Assembly: GCF_001758465.1 (NCBI RefSeq)
Contig: NZ_MJIC01000010.1
Location: 1-64,000, forward strand
Source: Marisediminitalea lipolytica
Lineage (GTDB): Bacteria; Pseudomonadota; Gammaproteobacteria; Enterobacterales; Alteromonadaceae
Direction: 5' to 3'
Length of the DNA stretch: 64,000 bases
Shown here piece by piece: positions 46,691 through 54,929 of this stretch. Position numbers and translations under genes: made by a program. The notes under the pieces are model-generated. The model ran no database searches, had not been told where the DNA came from, and saw only the letters and a program-made list of their open reading frames with translations. How positions within the stretch are numbered: the stretch's first letter is position 1; every line of letters begins with the position of its first letter.

Positions 46691-46933
46691 GTGGATACGC
46701 AGCAACAATTACAACAAGCTTTTAGTGATGCATTAGGGATCCCGGCTGCCAGCGTTACCGATGATCTCACCTATAACACTATCCCGGAGTGGGATTCGAC
46801 GGCGCATATGATCCTCATCGCAGAACTCGAAAATGTCTTTGATGTCATGCTCGATACCGATGACATTATTGATATGAGCTCCGTCGCCCAGGCAAAATTG
46901 ATTTTGCAAAAGTATGATGTCAGCTTCGGATAA
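46691..46933 (+). CDS. Acyl carrier protein
   Basis: An 80-aa ACP with the phosphopantetheine site Ser36 in EWDSTAHMILIAELE and the acidic helix II/III (DVMLDTDDIIDM). The GTG start at 46691 has gaggt upstream. W-DS-x-x-H is the pattern of dedicated ACPs in sugar and secondary-metabolite loci rather than the housekeeping AcpP (DSLD). It lies with a reductase and a ligase and overlaps the reductase start by 20 nt, so it likely carries the acyl group they handle. Confidence 0.9.
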   Translation: MDTQQQLQQAFSDALGIPAASVTDDLTYNTIPEWDSTAHMILIAELENVFDVMLDTDDIIDMSSVAQAKLILQKYDVSFG

Positions 46934-47681
46934 CGACCTATTGCATAATGCCTCTGTGCTGGTTACCGGTGCTACCGGTGGAATTGGCCAGGCCATCGTA
47001 GCCGCCTGCATTGAGCGGGGCGCCACCGTGTTTGCCGGCGGGCGTGACAAAGAGGCGCTCAGCGCATTGCAAGCGCGTCTGGGCAAGGCCTTAAAACCGC
47101 TGGTTTACGATGTTACCGATGAACAGGCGGTTAAAGAGATATTTCGCCAGCTGCAACGGCAGGTTTCTGACGGTGTGGCACCACCGCTGTATGGTTTGGT
47201 AAATAACGCCGGTGTGATGCTGGAATCACCGCTGTCGGTTACCAGCATGGATAAGCTTAAACAGCAGCTTAATGTGAACTTTCTGGCACCTTATCAGCAT
47301 ATGCAACTGGCCAGCAGGTTAATGAGCCGGTTGCGACGTGGCAGTATTGTTAACCTTGTTTCGCAGGTGAGCGAACAGGGCAGTAAAGGCATGAGTGCCT
47401 ACGCGGCCAGCAAGGCGGCGCTGACCGGGGCCACCAAATCCCTGGCCAAGGAGCTTGCGCCAGTGGGTATCAGGGTCAACGCCGTTGCCCCTGGCTTTAT
47501 CGACACGCCGCTGACCGGCCATTATGAAGAGCAGGGCAGGCAGGCAGTTCTGGCAAGAACAGTAATGCAACGAGCGGGAACCGCTGGCGAAGTGGCTCAG
47601 GCCGTGCTGTATTTACTGTCGCCGCGAGCCAGTTACACCACGGGGCATGTGTTGCCGGTTGACGGACTTTTTTGCCCATGA
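46914..47681 (+). CDS. FabG-like short-chain reductase
   Basis: A 255-aa SDR with cofactor motif GATGGIG, LVNNAGV, catalytic Tyr and Lys in YAASKAA and NAVAPGFIDTPL. This is the 3-oxoacyl-ACP reductase type. The gene overlaps the end of the ACP gene, so the ACP-bound acyl chain is its likely substrate, giving a 3-hydroxyacyl group. Other SDR substrates cannot be excluded. Confidence 0.88.
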   Translation: MMSASDNDLLHNASVLVTGATGGIGQAIVAACIERGATVFAGGRDKEALSALQARLGKALKPLVYDVTDEQAVKEIFRQLQRQVSDGVAPPLYGLVNNAGVMLESPLSVTSMDKLKQQLNVNFLAPYQHMQLASRLMSRLRRGSIVNLVSQVSEQGSKGMSAYAASKAALTGATKSLAKELAPVGIRVNAVAPGFIDTPLTGHYEEQGRQAVLARTVMQRAGTAGEVAQAVLYLLSPRASYTTGHVLPVDGLFCP

Positions 47682-49051
47682 ATCAGGCTGCTATTGAGAT
47701 TCCGTTTTTCCGGGCGCACCAAACATCAGAGCGCATTGCGCTTTATGATGACGCTGACTCGTTATCTTATCGCGCATTAACGGAAGCGATAACCCGCCGT
47801 GCGCAAAACTGGCAGCAAATTGTGCCGGTCAGGCGTCCGGTGGTGATGATGCTAATTGATAACAGTATTACCAGTGTGGTGGATTATCTCACCGCGCTGA
47901 GTCTGGATTATGTGGTGTTGTTGCTCAATCCGGCCTGTTCGCTAACCGTCCGGGAGCATTATGCCCGCTCGCTACGGCCCAATGTGGTCATTGGCGATGG
48001 CACTTTAACTGTATTGCACAGTGAAACTTTGCCGACGGATCCCAGGGGCAGCCTGTTGTTATCCACATCAGGCAGTACCGGTGCAGGTAAATGTGTAGCG
48101 CTGTCTAAACACAATCTGGCTGCTAATTGTGCCTCTATTGTTAGCTATTTGCCGATTGAAAAAAGCGATATTACGCTGGCGACACTACCGTTAAGTTATT
48201 CCTACGGTCTGTCGGTACTGCACAGCCACCTGAGCGCAGGAGCGAGTATCTGTTTTACTGCGCACAGCGTGTTTGATAAAGGTTTCTGGGAGATTGTAAA
48301 GACCAGGCCAATCCATTCACTGTCGGGTGTTCCCTCTTTTTATGAAATGCTGCTAAGACTCCGTTTTACCAAAATGGACCTGCCCGAGTTACGGTATTTT
48401 ACCCAGGCAGGGGGGAAGCTCGCTTCTGCCCATGTGACCCAACTGGCTGAATATGCCAGAGCAACTGATAAAGCATTTTATGTGATGTACGGACAAACCG
48501 AGGCCACCGCGCGCATGGCGTACCTTGCGCCGGATAAAGTGCTGGCCAAGCCCGGTGTGATTGGGCAGCCCATTCCCGGCGGCGAATTTAAGCTTGAGAA
48601 TGTCAATAACCGTGGCGAAGGGGAGCTGTATTACCGGGGGGACAATGTCATGCTTGGCTATGTGGAGCAGGCCAGTGACCTTGCTCGCTTTAATCCTGAC
48701 AGCTGGCTGGCTACCGGCGATATTGCCAGTTGCGATGCAGACGGGGATTATGCCATTACCGGGCGAACCAAGCGGATGATTAAAATCGCCGGTGAACGGG
48801 TCAGCCTGGATGCCATGGAACAAAATTTTAGTGATAAGGATGTCGTAGTACGCTGTGTCGGTGAAGACGATAAACTGGTGTTAGTAACGCTGACATCACA
48901 AGGTCGCAATATTGAGCAGCGCATTCAGCGTCAGCAAATACTGCCACAGCGGAATATTCGGTTAGCCAGCGTAGCAGAGTGGCCATTACTGGCTAATGGA
49001 AAAATAGATTACCAATCTTTGCAGCAACTCGTGGTTGAGAAAGCATGTTAA
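47678..49051 (+). CDS. AMP-forming acyl ligase (ANL superfamily)
   Basis: This 457-aa protein has the ANL motifs LLLSTSGSTGAGKCVALS, YGQTEATARMAYL, ATGDIASCD and ITGRTKRMIKIAGERVS, ending with the catalytic lysine in NGKIDY. It should activate a carboxylic acid as acyl-AMP and load it on CoA or the adjacent ACP. It is somewhat shorter than typical acyl-CoA synthetases (about 500-550 aa). The ATG at 47678 overlaps the previous stop. Acid specificity is unknown. Confidence 0.88.
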   Translation: MNQAAIEIPFFRAHQTSERIALYDDADSLSYRALTEAITRRAQNWQQIVPVRRPVVMMLIDNSITSVVDYLTALSLDYVVLLLNPACSLTVREHYARSLRPNVVIGDGTLTVLHSETLPTDPRGSLLLSTSGSTGAGKCVALSKHNLAANCASIVSYLPIEKSDITLATLPLSYSYGLSVLHSHLSAGASICFTAHSVFDKGFWEIVKTRPIHSLSGVPSFYEMLLRLRFTKMDLPELRYFTQAGGKLASAHVTQLAEYARATDKAFYVMYGQTEATARMAYLAPDKVLAKPGVIGQPIPGGEFKLENVNNRGEGELYYRGDNVMLGYVEQASDLARFNPDSWLATGDIASCDADGDYAITGRTKRMIKIAGERVSLDAMEQNFSDKDVVVRCVGEDDKLVLVTLTSQGRNIEQRIQRQQILPQRNIRLASVAEWPLLANGKIDYQSLQQLVVEKAC

Positions 49052-52000
49052 AAAATATCAAACTACATATCGACGAAGACGAAGTCGTTCAGTCGGAACT
49101 GGAAGCTGATCTGGCGCACACGCTGCAATTGCGTTTAAAAGAAAATATTCAGGCATTCCAACGAAACATCCCCAATCTGGTGCCATTTGTCAGAACCTCA
49201 GTCAGTCAGAATATTTCGATTTTCTGTAATAAGAACGGCCAGCCAAATATTGTGGATTATGGTCAGGGGCGTGTGATGTACGGCTTTGATCCGCTGCAGG
49301 AGGTGACCAGTCAGGTGGCCCATTTTCTTGCCCACAGCCCCCAGGTAATACTCGACAGTGAAACACCGGCAACCACCAAACCAGTGGTAAGTGGTCCGGA
49401 TGTTGAAGCCTATCAGCGTTTGCTGCACTATCCACCGCTGCCCGATGAAGTGCAGGTTGTGGTTGTGCTTGGGGTTGGATTAGGCGAACACATCAAGCAA
49501 CTGCTGGCGGCCCGGACGATTAAAAACCTGGTTATTTATGAACCGGAAGCACAGTATTTTTCCTGTTCGACTATGGTGGGGCACTGGAAAGAGATCTTTG
49601 CCCTGGCCAGTCAGAAAGGCACAGCGCTGTTTATTCAGTTGCACAAGGATGGCCGTGACATTGTTGACGATATGGCAGAACTTAAAGACCATTTCGAGTT
49701 TGACCGTTTTTATGTTTATCAGCATTACAACAGTCCGATATTTAACGCCATCGCGCAAGATTTACGTGAACGCCCCTGGCCCGAGATTAAGCACAAAGGG
49801 CTCAAGCTACAAACGGAATACAAGCGTAATAATTTCGAACCATTATGGTTGGACGCAGTCGATTTAAATAATGCCGAACTTGCGCAAAGCTCCGAGCAGC
49901 GTTTTAACAAAAACCTGGCCGCTTTCCAGCATTATTTTCCGGCCATCTACAACGAGTTTAAAGACTATACGCCTGATACCTGGTTAACCGTGAAAGTCGA
50001 CGAAGACGACTTTAATTTGCTTAATCATAAGAGTCTGCACACCTGGTATGGTGAGTCAGCCAAAGAGGAATCCGCCGCGGCTTATACTGCTTATGCTTCG
50101 CATCCTAACCGTGATGGGCTGGTACTCGGCTATAATGGCACCAAGCTACGGCACTATTTGCACTATAAGTTTGTGCTGGAGAGCGAAACCCTGTTGCATT
50201 CCATCAGTGAACGCAATGGCGCACTGCCGGATACCATAAAATCGCTGATCATGTTTGGCTTAGGTGCTGGCTATCAGCTGGAAGCGTTGCTTGAACAACA
50301 CCAGGTTGAAAAGCTGTTTTTGTGTGAGCCAAATAAAGACTTTTTCTACGCCTCACTGTTTGCCATTGACTGGCACGACATTCTGCACAAAGTCGATGAA
50401 GCCGGTTATCGCATTTATATTAATATTGGCGACGACGGCACCCATTTATTCCGCGATCTGTTAAATCAGTTTTATGCCATTGGCCCTTACAACCTGGCGC
50501 AAACCTATTTTTATCAGGTGTATTACAATGCCGAACTGAACGGTGCTATTGCCCAGCTGCGTGAACAGTTGCAGGTGGTCATTTCCATGGGCGAATATTT
50601 TGACCATGCCTACTATGGTATCAACCATACCGTGGAAGGCATAAACCGTAATTATCCCCATTTGCTAAATAATCCCCAGCGCTTTTTGTCGGCCGAACAA
50701 CAAGAGTGCCCGGTATTTATTGTCGGCAACGGCCCCTCGCTGGATTACTCTATCGAGATAATTAAAGAATACCGCGAGCAGGCTATTGTCGTGAGCTGTG
50801 GTACTTCTTTGCAGGTTTTACACCGGCATAACATCGTGCCCGATTTTCATGCGGAGATAGAACAAAACCGTTCTACCTTTGACTGGGCGGTTCGTCTTGG
50901 TGACTTTGACTACTTAAAACAAATTACCCTGATATCCTGTAATGGTATTCATCCGGATACCTGCCAGTTGTATGGCAATACGCTCATTTGTTTTAAGGAT
51001 GGTGAGTCGTCGACGGTATCCAATTTAAACCTGTTGGGCAGAGACAATTTCTCGGTATTAAAGTTTGCCTTTCCTACCGTGAGTAACTTTGCCCTTAACC
51101 TGTTTACTACTCTTGGTTTTAATCAGCTTTATCTGTTTGGTGTGGATCTGGGCTTTATTGATAAAAACCACCACCACTCAAAACTGTCGGGTTATTACGA
51201 CGAAAAAGGCGTACCGCTGTACGACTACGAGGAAAAGAACAATACCGCGCTGATTGTGCCGGGAAATTTTCGACCTTCGGTCAGTACCAAACATGAGTTT
51301 AAGGTCTCCAAGATGTTTATTGAGGACCTGCTCCGTACCTACAAGGGCGACTGCTACAACACCAGTGACGGGGCTAAAATAATGGGTACCCAACCACTGC
51401 CAGTCGATGACGTACTTATCCTGTCATCGGCACAGAACAAACAGGCGGCCTTGCATACGCTGAACCACAAGGCCTTTGTTGAAGTGGGGCATAATGATTA
51501 CCAGGCCCGCTTTAATGAGCGCTATGAGCATGCGGTTATGAAGCAGGAGCTGGCTACTATGACCGACAAGATAAGCGCGGTTATCGACGGTGAACAGGAT
51601 GCTATGTGGTTGATTGAATATTTAAAAACCGCTTTGTTTACGTCTTATTCTGGTGGCCGCTCGTTACTGTTTTACTATCTGTACGGCACCCTTAATTTTG
51701 CCAATGCCTTTTTACTTAAAGTTATCGCGTCGGACAGTTCCGAGGAAGCGCAGCAGGATGCTCTGGCGATTTTCCTGAAACGGTTTAAGCAGTTTAGCGC
51801 CAAGATCAATGCCGATTTTTACAGCTTCGATATTACCTCATCCTTTGGTGGGCTAAGAGAGCGAGAATATTTGCGTAAATTAGAAAACCCGCCGGTGATC
51901 ACCTTAAAACGACACTATGGTGAAGAGTCATCCGCCGTGGCGTTAAACTATGCCAACTGGTGGGAAATTCCGCTGGATGAACAGCCTGTGGTTGATCCGG

Positions 52001-52545
52001 CACAGGCGTTAGTGTTGTCTGATAACCCGGCTTATCTGGATTCGCTTGAGCCTTCAACAGGCCGGCATAAGGGCATTTTTGCCCTGATAAATAATAACCT
52101 CGACTGGTCACCAGCAAACGTTTCCGGCCTGTCTTACAGCAAAACAGTGCCGTTGCCAGATTTCGACGCAGACGAGGAGCTTATTTGTGCTGGGCATTTA
52201 CCGGTGTTAAACCTTGAAATGTACGAAATCCTGATGAAAAAATGCTATTTGCTCACCGAGCATACCCAGTGGTTTATCCCTCGTTACAGTTTTGTCTCAG
52301 GAGGCCGTGAAGTGGCGCTGCAGTGGTTGCAGGAAATAGTTGAAAAGCTGCCTGAATGGGACCGCTTTATCGTCTTTCCGGGTTATCTGGCCATTCCAAA
52401 AGATCCGCTACAGCCGGTGCTGGTGGATAAACTGGGCAGCCGCGGTGAGTGGGTACAGGAAAAGCTTAATGCAGAGCATTTGCTGGCCGACACATTAACT
52501 CAGAAAGAATTTTTTAATCTTAAGCGTCTGTTTCATAAAACCTGA
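49045..52545 (+). CDS. Giant Maf-type flagellin glycosyltransferase with duplicated N-terminal domain
   Basis: Maf (motility-associated factor) enzymes transfer nonulosonic acid to flagellin. This 1166-aa protein is almost twice the usual length (about 600-650). It has a first module at about 130-260 (VVVVLGVGLGEHIKQLL ... LVIYEPE), a related second module at about 395-520 (LIMFGLGAGYQLEALL ... LFLCEPN) and the catalytic DUF115/MptE-like domain from about 550 (FIVGNGPSLDYS, LYLFGVDLGF). A C-terminal region of about 300 residues is of unknown type. It follows the ligase gene with a 7-nt overlap. Confidence 0.88.
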   Translation: MLKNIKLHIDEDEVVQSELEADLAHTLQLRLKENIQAFQRNIPNLVPFVRTSVSQNISIFCNKNGQPNIVDYGQGRVMYGFDPLQEVTSQVAHFLAHSPQVILDSETPATTKPVVSGPDVEAYQRLLHYPPLPDEVQVVVVLGVGLGEHIKQLLAARTIKNLVIYEPEAQYFSCSTMVGHWKEIFALASQKGTALFIQLHKDGRDIVDDMAELKDHFEFDRFYVYQHYNSPIFNAIAQDLRERPWPEIKHKGLKLQTEYKRNNFEPLWLDAVDLNNAELAQSSEQRFNKNLAAFQHYFPAIYNEFKDYTPDTWLTVKVDEDDFNLLNHKSLHTWYGESAKEESAAAYTAYASHPNRDGLVLGYNGTKLRHYLHYKFVLESETLLHSISERNGALPDTIKSLIMFGLGAGYQLEALLEQHQVEKLFLCEPNKDFFYASLFAIDWHDILHKVDEAGYRIYINIGDDGTHLFRDLLNQFYAIGPYNLAQTYFYQVYYNAELNGAIAQLREQLQVVISMGEYFDHAYYGINHTVEGINRNYPHLLNNPQRFLSAEQQECPVFIVGNGPSLDYSIEIIKEYREQAIVVSCGTSLQVLHRHNIVPDFHAEIEQNRSTFDWAVRLGDFDYLKQITLISCNGIHPDTCQLYGNTLICFKDGESSTVSNLNLLGRDNFSVLKFAFPTVSNFALNLFTTLGFNQLYLFGVDLGFIDKNHHHSKLSGYYDEKGVPLYDYEEKNNTALIVPGNFRPSVSTKHEFKVSKMFIEDLLRTYKGDCYNTSDGAKIMGTQPLPVDDVLILSSAQNKQAALHTLNHKAFVEVGHNDYQARFNERYEHAVMKQELATMTDKISAVIDGEQDAMWLIEYLKTALFTSYSGGRSLLFYYLYGTLNFANAFLLKVIASDSSEEAQQDALAIFLKRFKQFSAKINADFYSFDITSSFGGLREREYLRKLENPPVITLKRHYGEESSAVALNYANWWEIPLDEQPVVDPAQALVLSDNPAYLDSLEPSTGRHKGIFALINNNLDWSPANVSGLSYSKTVPLPDFDADEELICAGHLPVLNLEMYEILMKKCYLLTEHTQWFIPRYSFVSGGREVALQWLQEIVEKLPEWDRFIVFPGYLAIPKDPLQPVLVDKLGSRGEWVQEKLNAEHLLADTLTQKEFFNLKRLFHKT

Positions 52546-52593
52546 CGAAAACACTGCCGATACAAAAAAAAGTAAACCAGGGGAAATGTAGCG

Positions 52594-53700
52594 TTGCTGA
52601 AAGAAACAGCCAACAATATGAGCTATCCTGAGCAGCTTGAAGCGCTGCTCGGGCAGGCTGTGTACGAACTACCGCAAGCCGAAAAAGAACAACAGCTCGG
52701 TTCGTTGTTACTGGCGCTGCACCGGCACCATCAATTGCAGTGCAACGAATATAGCCAGCTCTACCCGCAGCCGTTGAAGGCCACAGAAAACATGGCCGGG
52801 TTACCTTATCTGGCCGTGCGCCTGTTCAAATTGCTCGATTTAAAAAGTGTCGCTGACGATGAGGTGCTAAAATGCCTGAGCTCGTCGGGTACCACAGGCC
52901 AGATACCGGCGCGCATTTATCTGGATGCCGTTACCAGCCGCTGGCAGAGCAAAACCCTGGTGAAAATTCTGCAGCAATTTTTAGGTAAGCAACGTTTGCC
53001 CATGCTGATCATTGACTGTCAGGCCAGCCATATGAGTGGTGCTGCATTGAATGCGCGCTCCGCTGGTATTCAGGGGCTGGCCATGTTTGGTCGTAATCAC
53101 ACCTATGCGCTTAACGCTGATATGAGCCCCAACTGGGCCGCTATCGACGCATTCTGTGCTCAACATCAGCATGAAAAAGTCCTTATTTTTGGCTTTACCT
53201 TTATGGTCTGGCAGTATTTTGTAAAAGCTCTGCAGCAACAGGGTCGAAGCATAAATTTGCCACAAGGACATCTGTTTCACAGCGGTGGCTGGAAGAAATT
53301 ACAGTCTGAAAGCGTTGACAATGCAACGTTTAAGCAAGGGGTTGAAGCATCAACCGGTATTCAGCAGGTCACTAATTTTTATGGCATGGCCGAGCAGGTC
53401 GGTACCGTATTTATGGAGTGTAGTCACGGCTACTTACATGCGCCGGCTACGGCTGATGTGATTATGCGTAATTGTTTTGATTTGAGCGAACAGCCGACAG
53501 GTGAACAAGGATTGATTCAGGTATTGTCCGCGTTACCGTTTTCGTATCCGGGATTTAGCCTGTTAACCGAAGATTTAGGCACCGTGCATGGTGTCGACGA
53601 CTGCGAGTGCGGGCGTAAAGGTAAATACTTTACGGTACAGGGGCGTTTGCCCAAAGTTGAACTTCGAGGCTGCAGCGACACCGCTGCTGCCGCGGTATAA
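52594..53700 (+). CDS. LuxE-like acyl-protein synthetase
   Basis: LuxE activates an acyl group and passes it to LuxC for reduction in bioluminescent bacteria. This 368-aa protein has the LuxE-type adenylation loop CLSSSGTTGQIPAR near residue 95, FGFTFMVWQYF and HSGGWKK. The start is taken as TTG at 52594 (aggggaa upstream); an ATG at 52618 has no ribosome site. There are no luciferase genes (luxA, luxB) in the window. With LuxC-like next to it, it probably serves acyl reduction for glycan synthesis. Confidence 0.85.
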   Translation: MLKETANNMSYPEQLEALLGQAVYELPQAEKEQQLGSLLLALHRHHQLQCNEYSQLYPQPLKATENMAGLPYLAVRLFKLLDLKSVADDEVLKCLSSSGTTGQIPARIYLDAVTSRWQSKTLVKILQQFLGKQRLPMLIIDCQASHMSGAALNARSAGIQGLAMFGRNHTYALNADMSPNWAAIDAFCAQHQHEKVLIFGFTFMVWQYFVKALQQQGRSINLPQGHLFHSGGWKKLQSESVDNATFKQGVEASTGIQQVTNFYGMAEQVGTVFMECSHGYLHAPATADVIMRNCFDLSEQPTGEQGLIQVLSALPFSYPGFSLLTEDLGTVHGVDDCECGRKGKYFTVQGRLPKVELRGCSDTAAAAV

Positions 53701-53712
53701 AAGAGATGTAGC

Positions 53713-54924
53713 GTGAATCAGTCTACCGGTATTCAGTACCAACTGTCCGCAGCAAAAACGCCACAGGACGTGAGTAATGCGTCTTTGTTGGGCGTTGGCA
53801 GCGATGTGGTCATCGCGTTTTTACAGGCCTTGTCAGCCCGGTTGTTAAAATCACCGCAAATGAAACCCTATCCTGACATCATTGCCCTGGGATTCTGGCT
53901 GCGCGATGCGCAGGTGAACCAGTGGCTGAATCAGCTTCGCCCGCATAATGCCAACGTGCTTATCAAACCGGTAGGGTGTGTAGTGCATTACACACCAAAT
54001 AACGTCGACAGCATGTTTATGTACAGCTGGATCTGCGCATTACTGGCTGGCAACAATAATATCGTGCGCCTTGGCAGCGGCCAGAGTGAAGCTAAGCGTT
54101 TGCTGCTGACCACCGTTGAAGCCTTGTTTGCAGAACCGGCGTTTCATGCTGTCGCTGAGCGAAATATGCTGCTGTATTTTGATAAAACCTCGCCACTTAA
54201 TGCTGAGCTTGCCGCGTTGGCCGATGCCCGGATGTTATGGGGAGGGGATGAGAGTGTTCAGCGTATTCGTGAGTTTGCCGCTAAACCCCGTTGTCGTGAT
54301 ATCAGCTTTGCAGATCGTTATTCAGCAACGGTAATCGACCCCGGGGCTGAGTCAGAATCGGCACAACTGGAAAAAGCCGCCGCCTTACTCTGGCAGGATA
54401 GCAAAGCCCATCATCAGCTGGCGTGTTCGTCTCCGCGGGTAATTTTCTGGTTAGGCGACGATGATTCGCTCAGGCAATTTGCAGCGCTGTTAAACAGCCA
54501 GGCGGAGCAGCAGGATTCTGCGCCGGAACGACTGGTGGGACAGTCCCGGGCCAATGAGCACCTGATTACCGCACAGTTATTACAAATGCAGGGCAAAGCC
54601 GATGCGCCATTATGTAATAAGCGGGTCTGCCTGTTGCCCGTACATACCCTGAATGATGCCTTGTTGGCGCAGCACAATGGCGATGGCTTGTTTTATGTTA
54701 AGTCGATTAATAACCTCGCAGCATTACAAAATGAACTGCCAGCCAAAGTACAAACCCTGACCTACTGGGGCGTGGAGCAGGGGGCATTATTAAAGTTACT
54801 GGCCGATCCGTCGATACAAGGGGTCGACAGGTGTGTTTCGATAGGTAAGGCGCTGACCTTTGCACCTGACTGGGATGGATACCGTTTGTTTACCGACCTG
54901 ACCCGTTATGTACATTTGGATTAA
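53713..54924 (+). CDS. LuxC-like acyl-CoA/acyl-enzyme reductase
   Basis: LuxC makes fatty aldehyde from an acyl-enzyme using NADPH. This 403-aa protein keeps the catalytic Cys238 in HQLACSSPRVIFW and other LuxC motifs (VGCVVHYTPNNVDSMF, LAGNNNIVRLGSG, YWGVEQ). GTG start, 12 nt after the LuxE-like gene. It is expected to yield an aldehyde, whose fate here is unknown. Confidence 0.87.
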   Translation: MNQSTGIQYQLSAAKTPQDVSNASLLGVGSDVVIAFLQALSARLLKSPQMKPYPDIIALGFWLRDAQVNQWLNQLRPHNANVLIKPVGCVVHYTPNNVDSMFMYSWICALLAGNNNIVRLGSGQSEAKRLLLTTVEALFAEPAFHAVAERNMLLYFDKTSPLNAELAALADARMLWGGDESVQRIREFAAKPRCRDISFADRYSATVIDPGAESESAQLEKAAALLWQDSKAHHQLACSSPRVIFWLGDDDSLRQFAALLNSQAEQQDSAPERLVGQSRANEHLITAQLLQMQGKADAPLCNKRVCLLPVHTLNDALLAQHNGDGLFYVKSINNLAALQNELPAKVQTLTYWGVEQGALLKLLADPSIQGVDRCVSIGKALTFAPDWDGYRLFTDLTRYVHLD

Positions 54925-54929
54925 CGATA

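Noticed and set aside
52594-54924. LuxE/LuxC pair as evidence of bioluminescence
   Set aside because: No luxA, luxB or luxD in the window, and the pair is embedded in a glycosylation operon.
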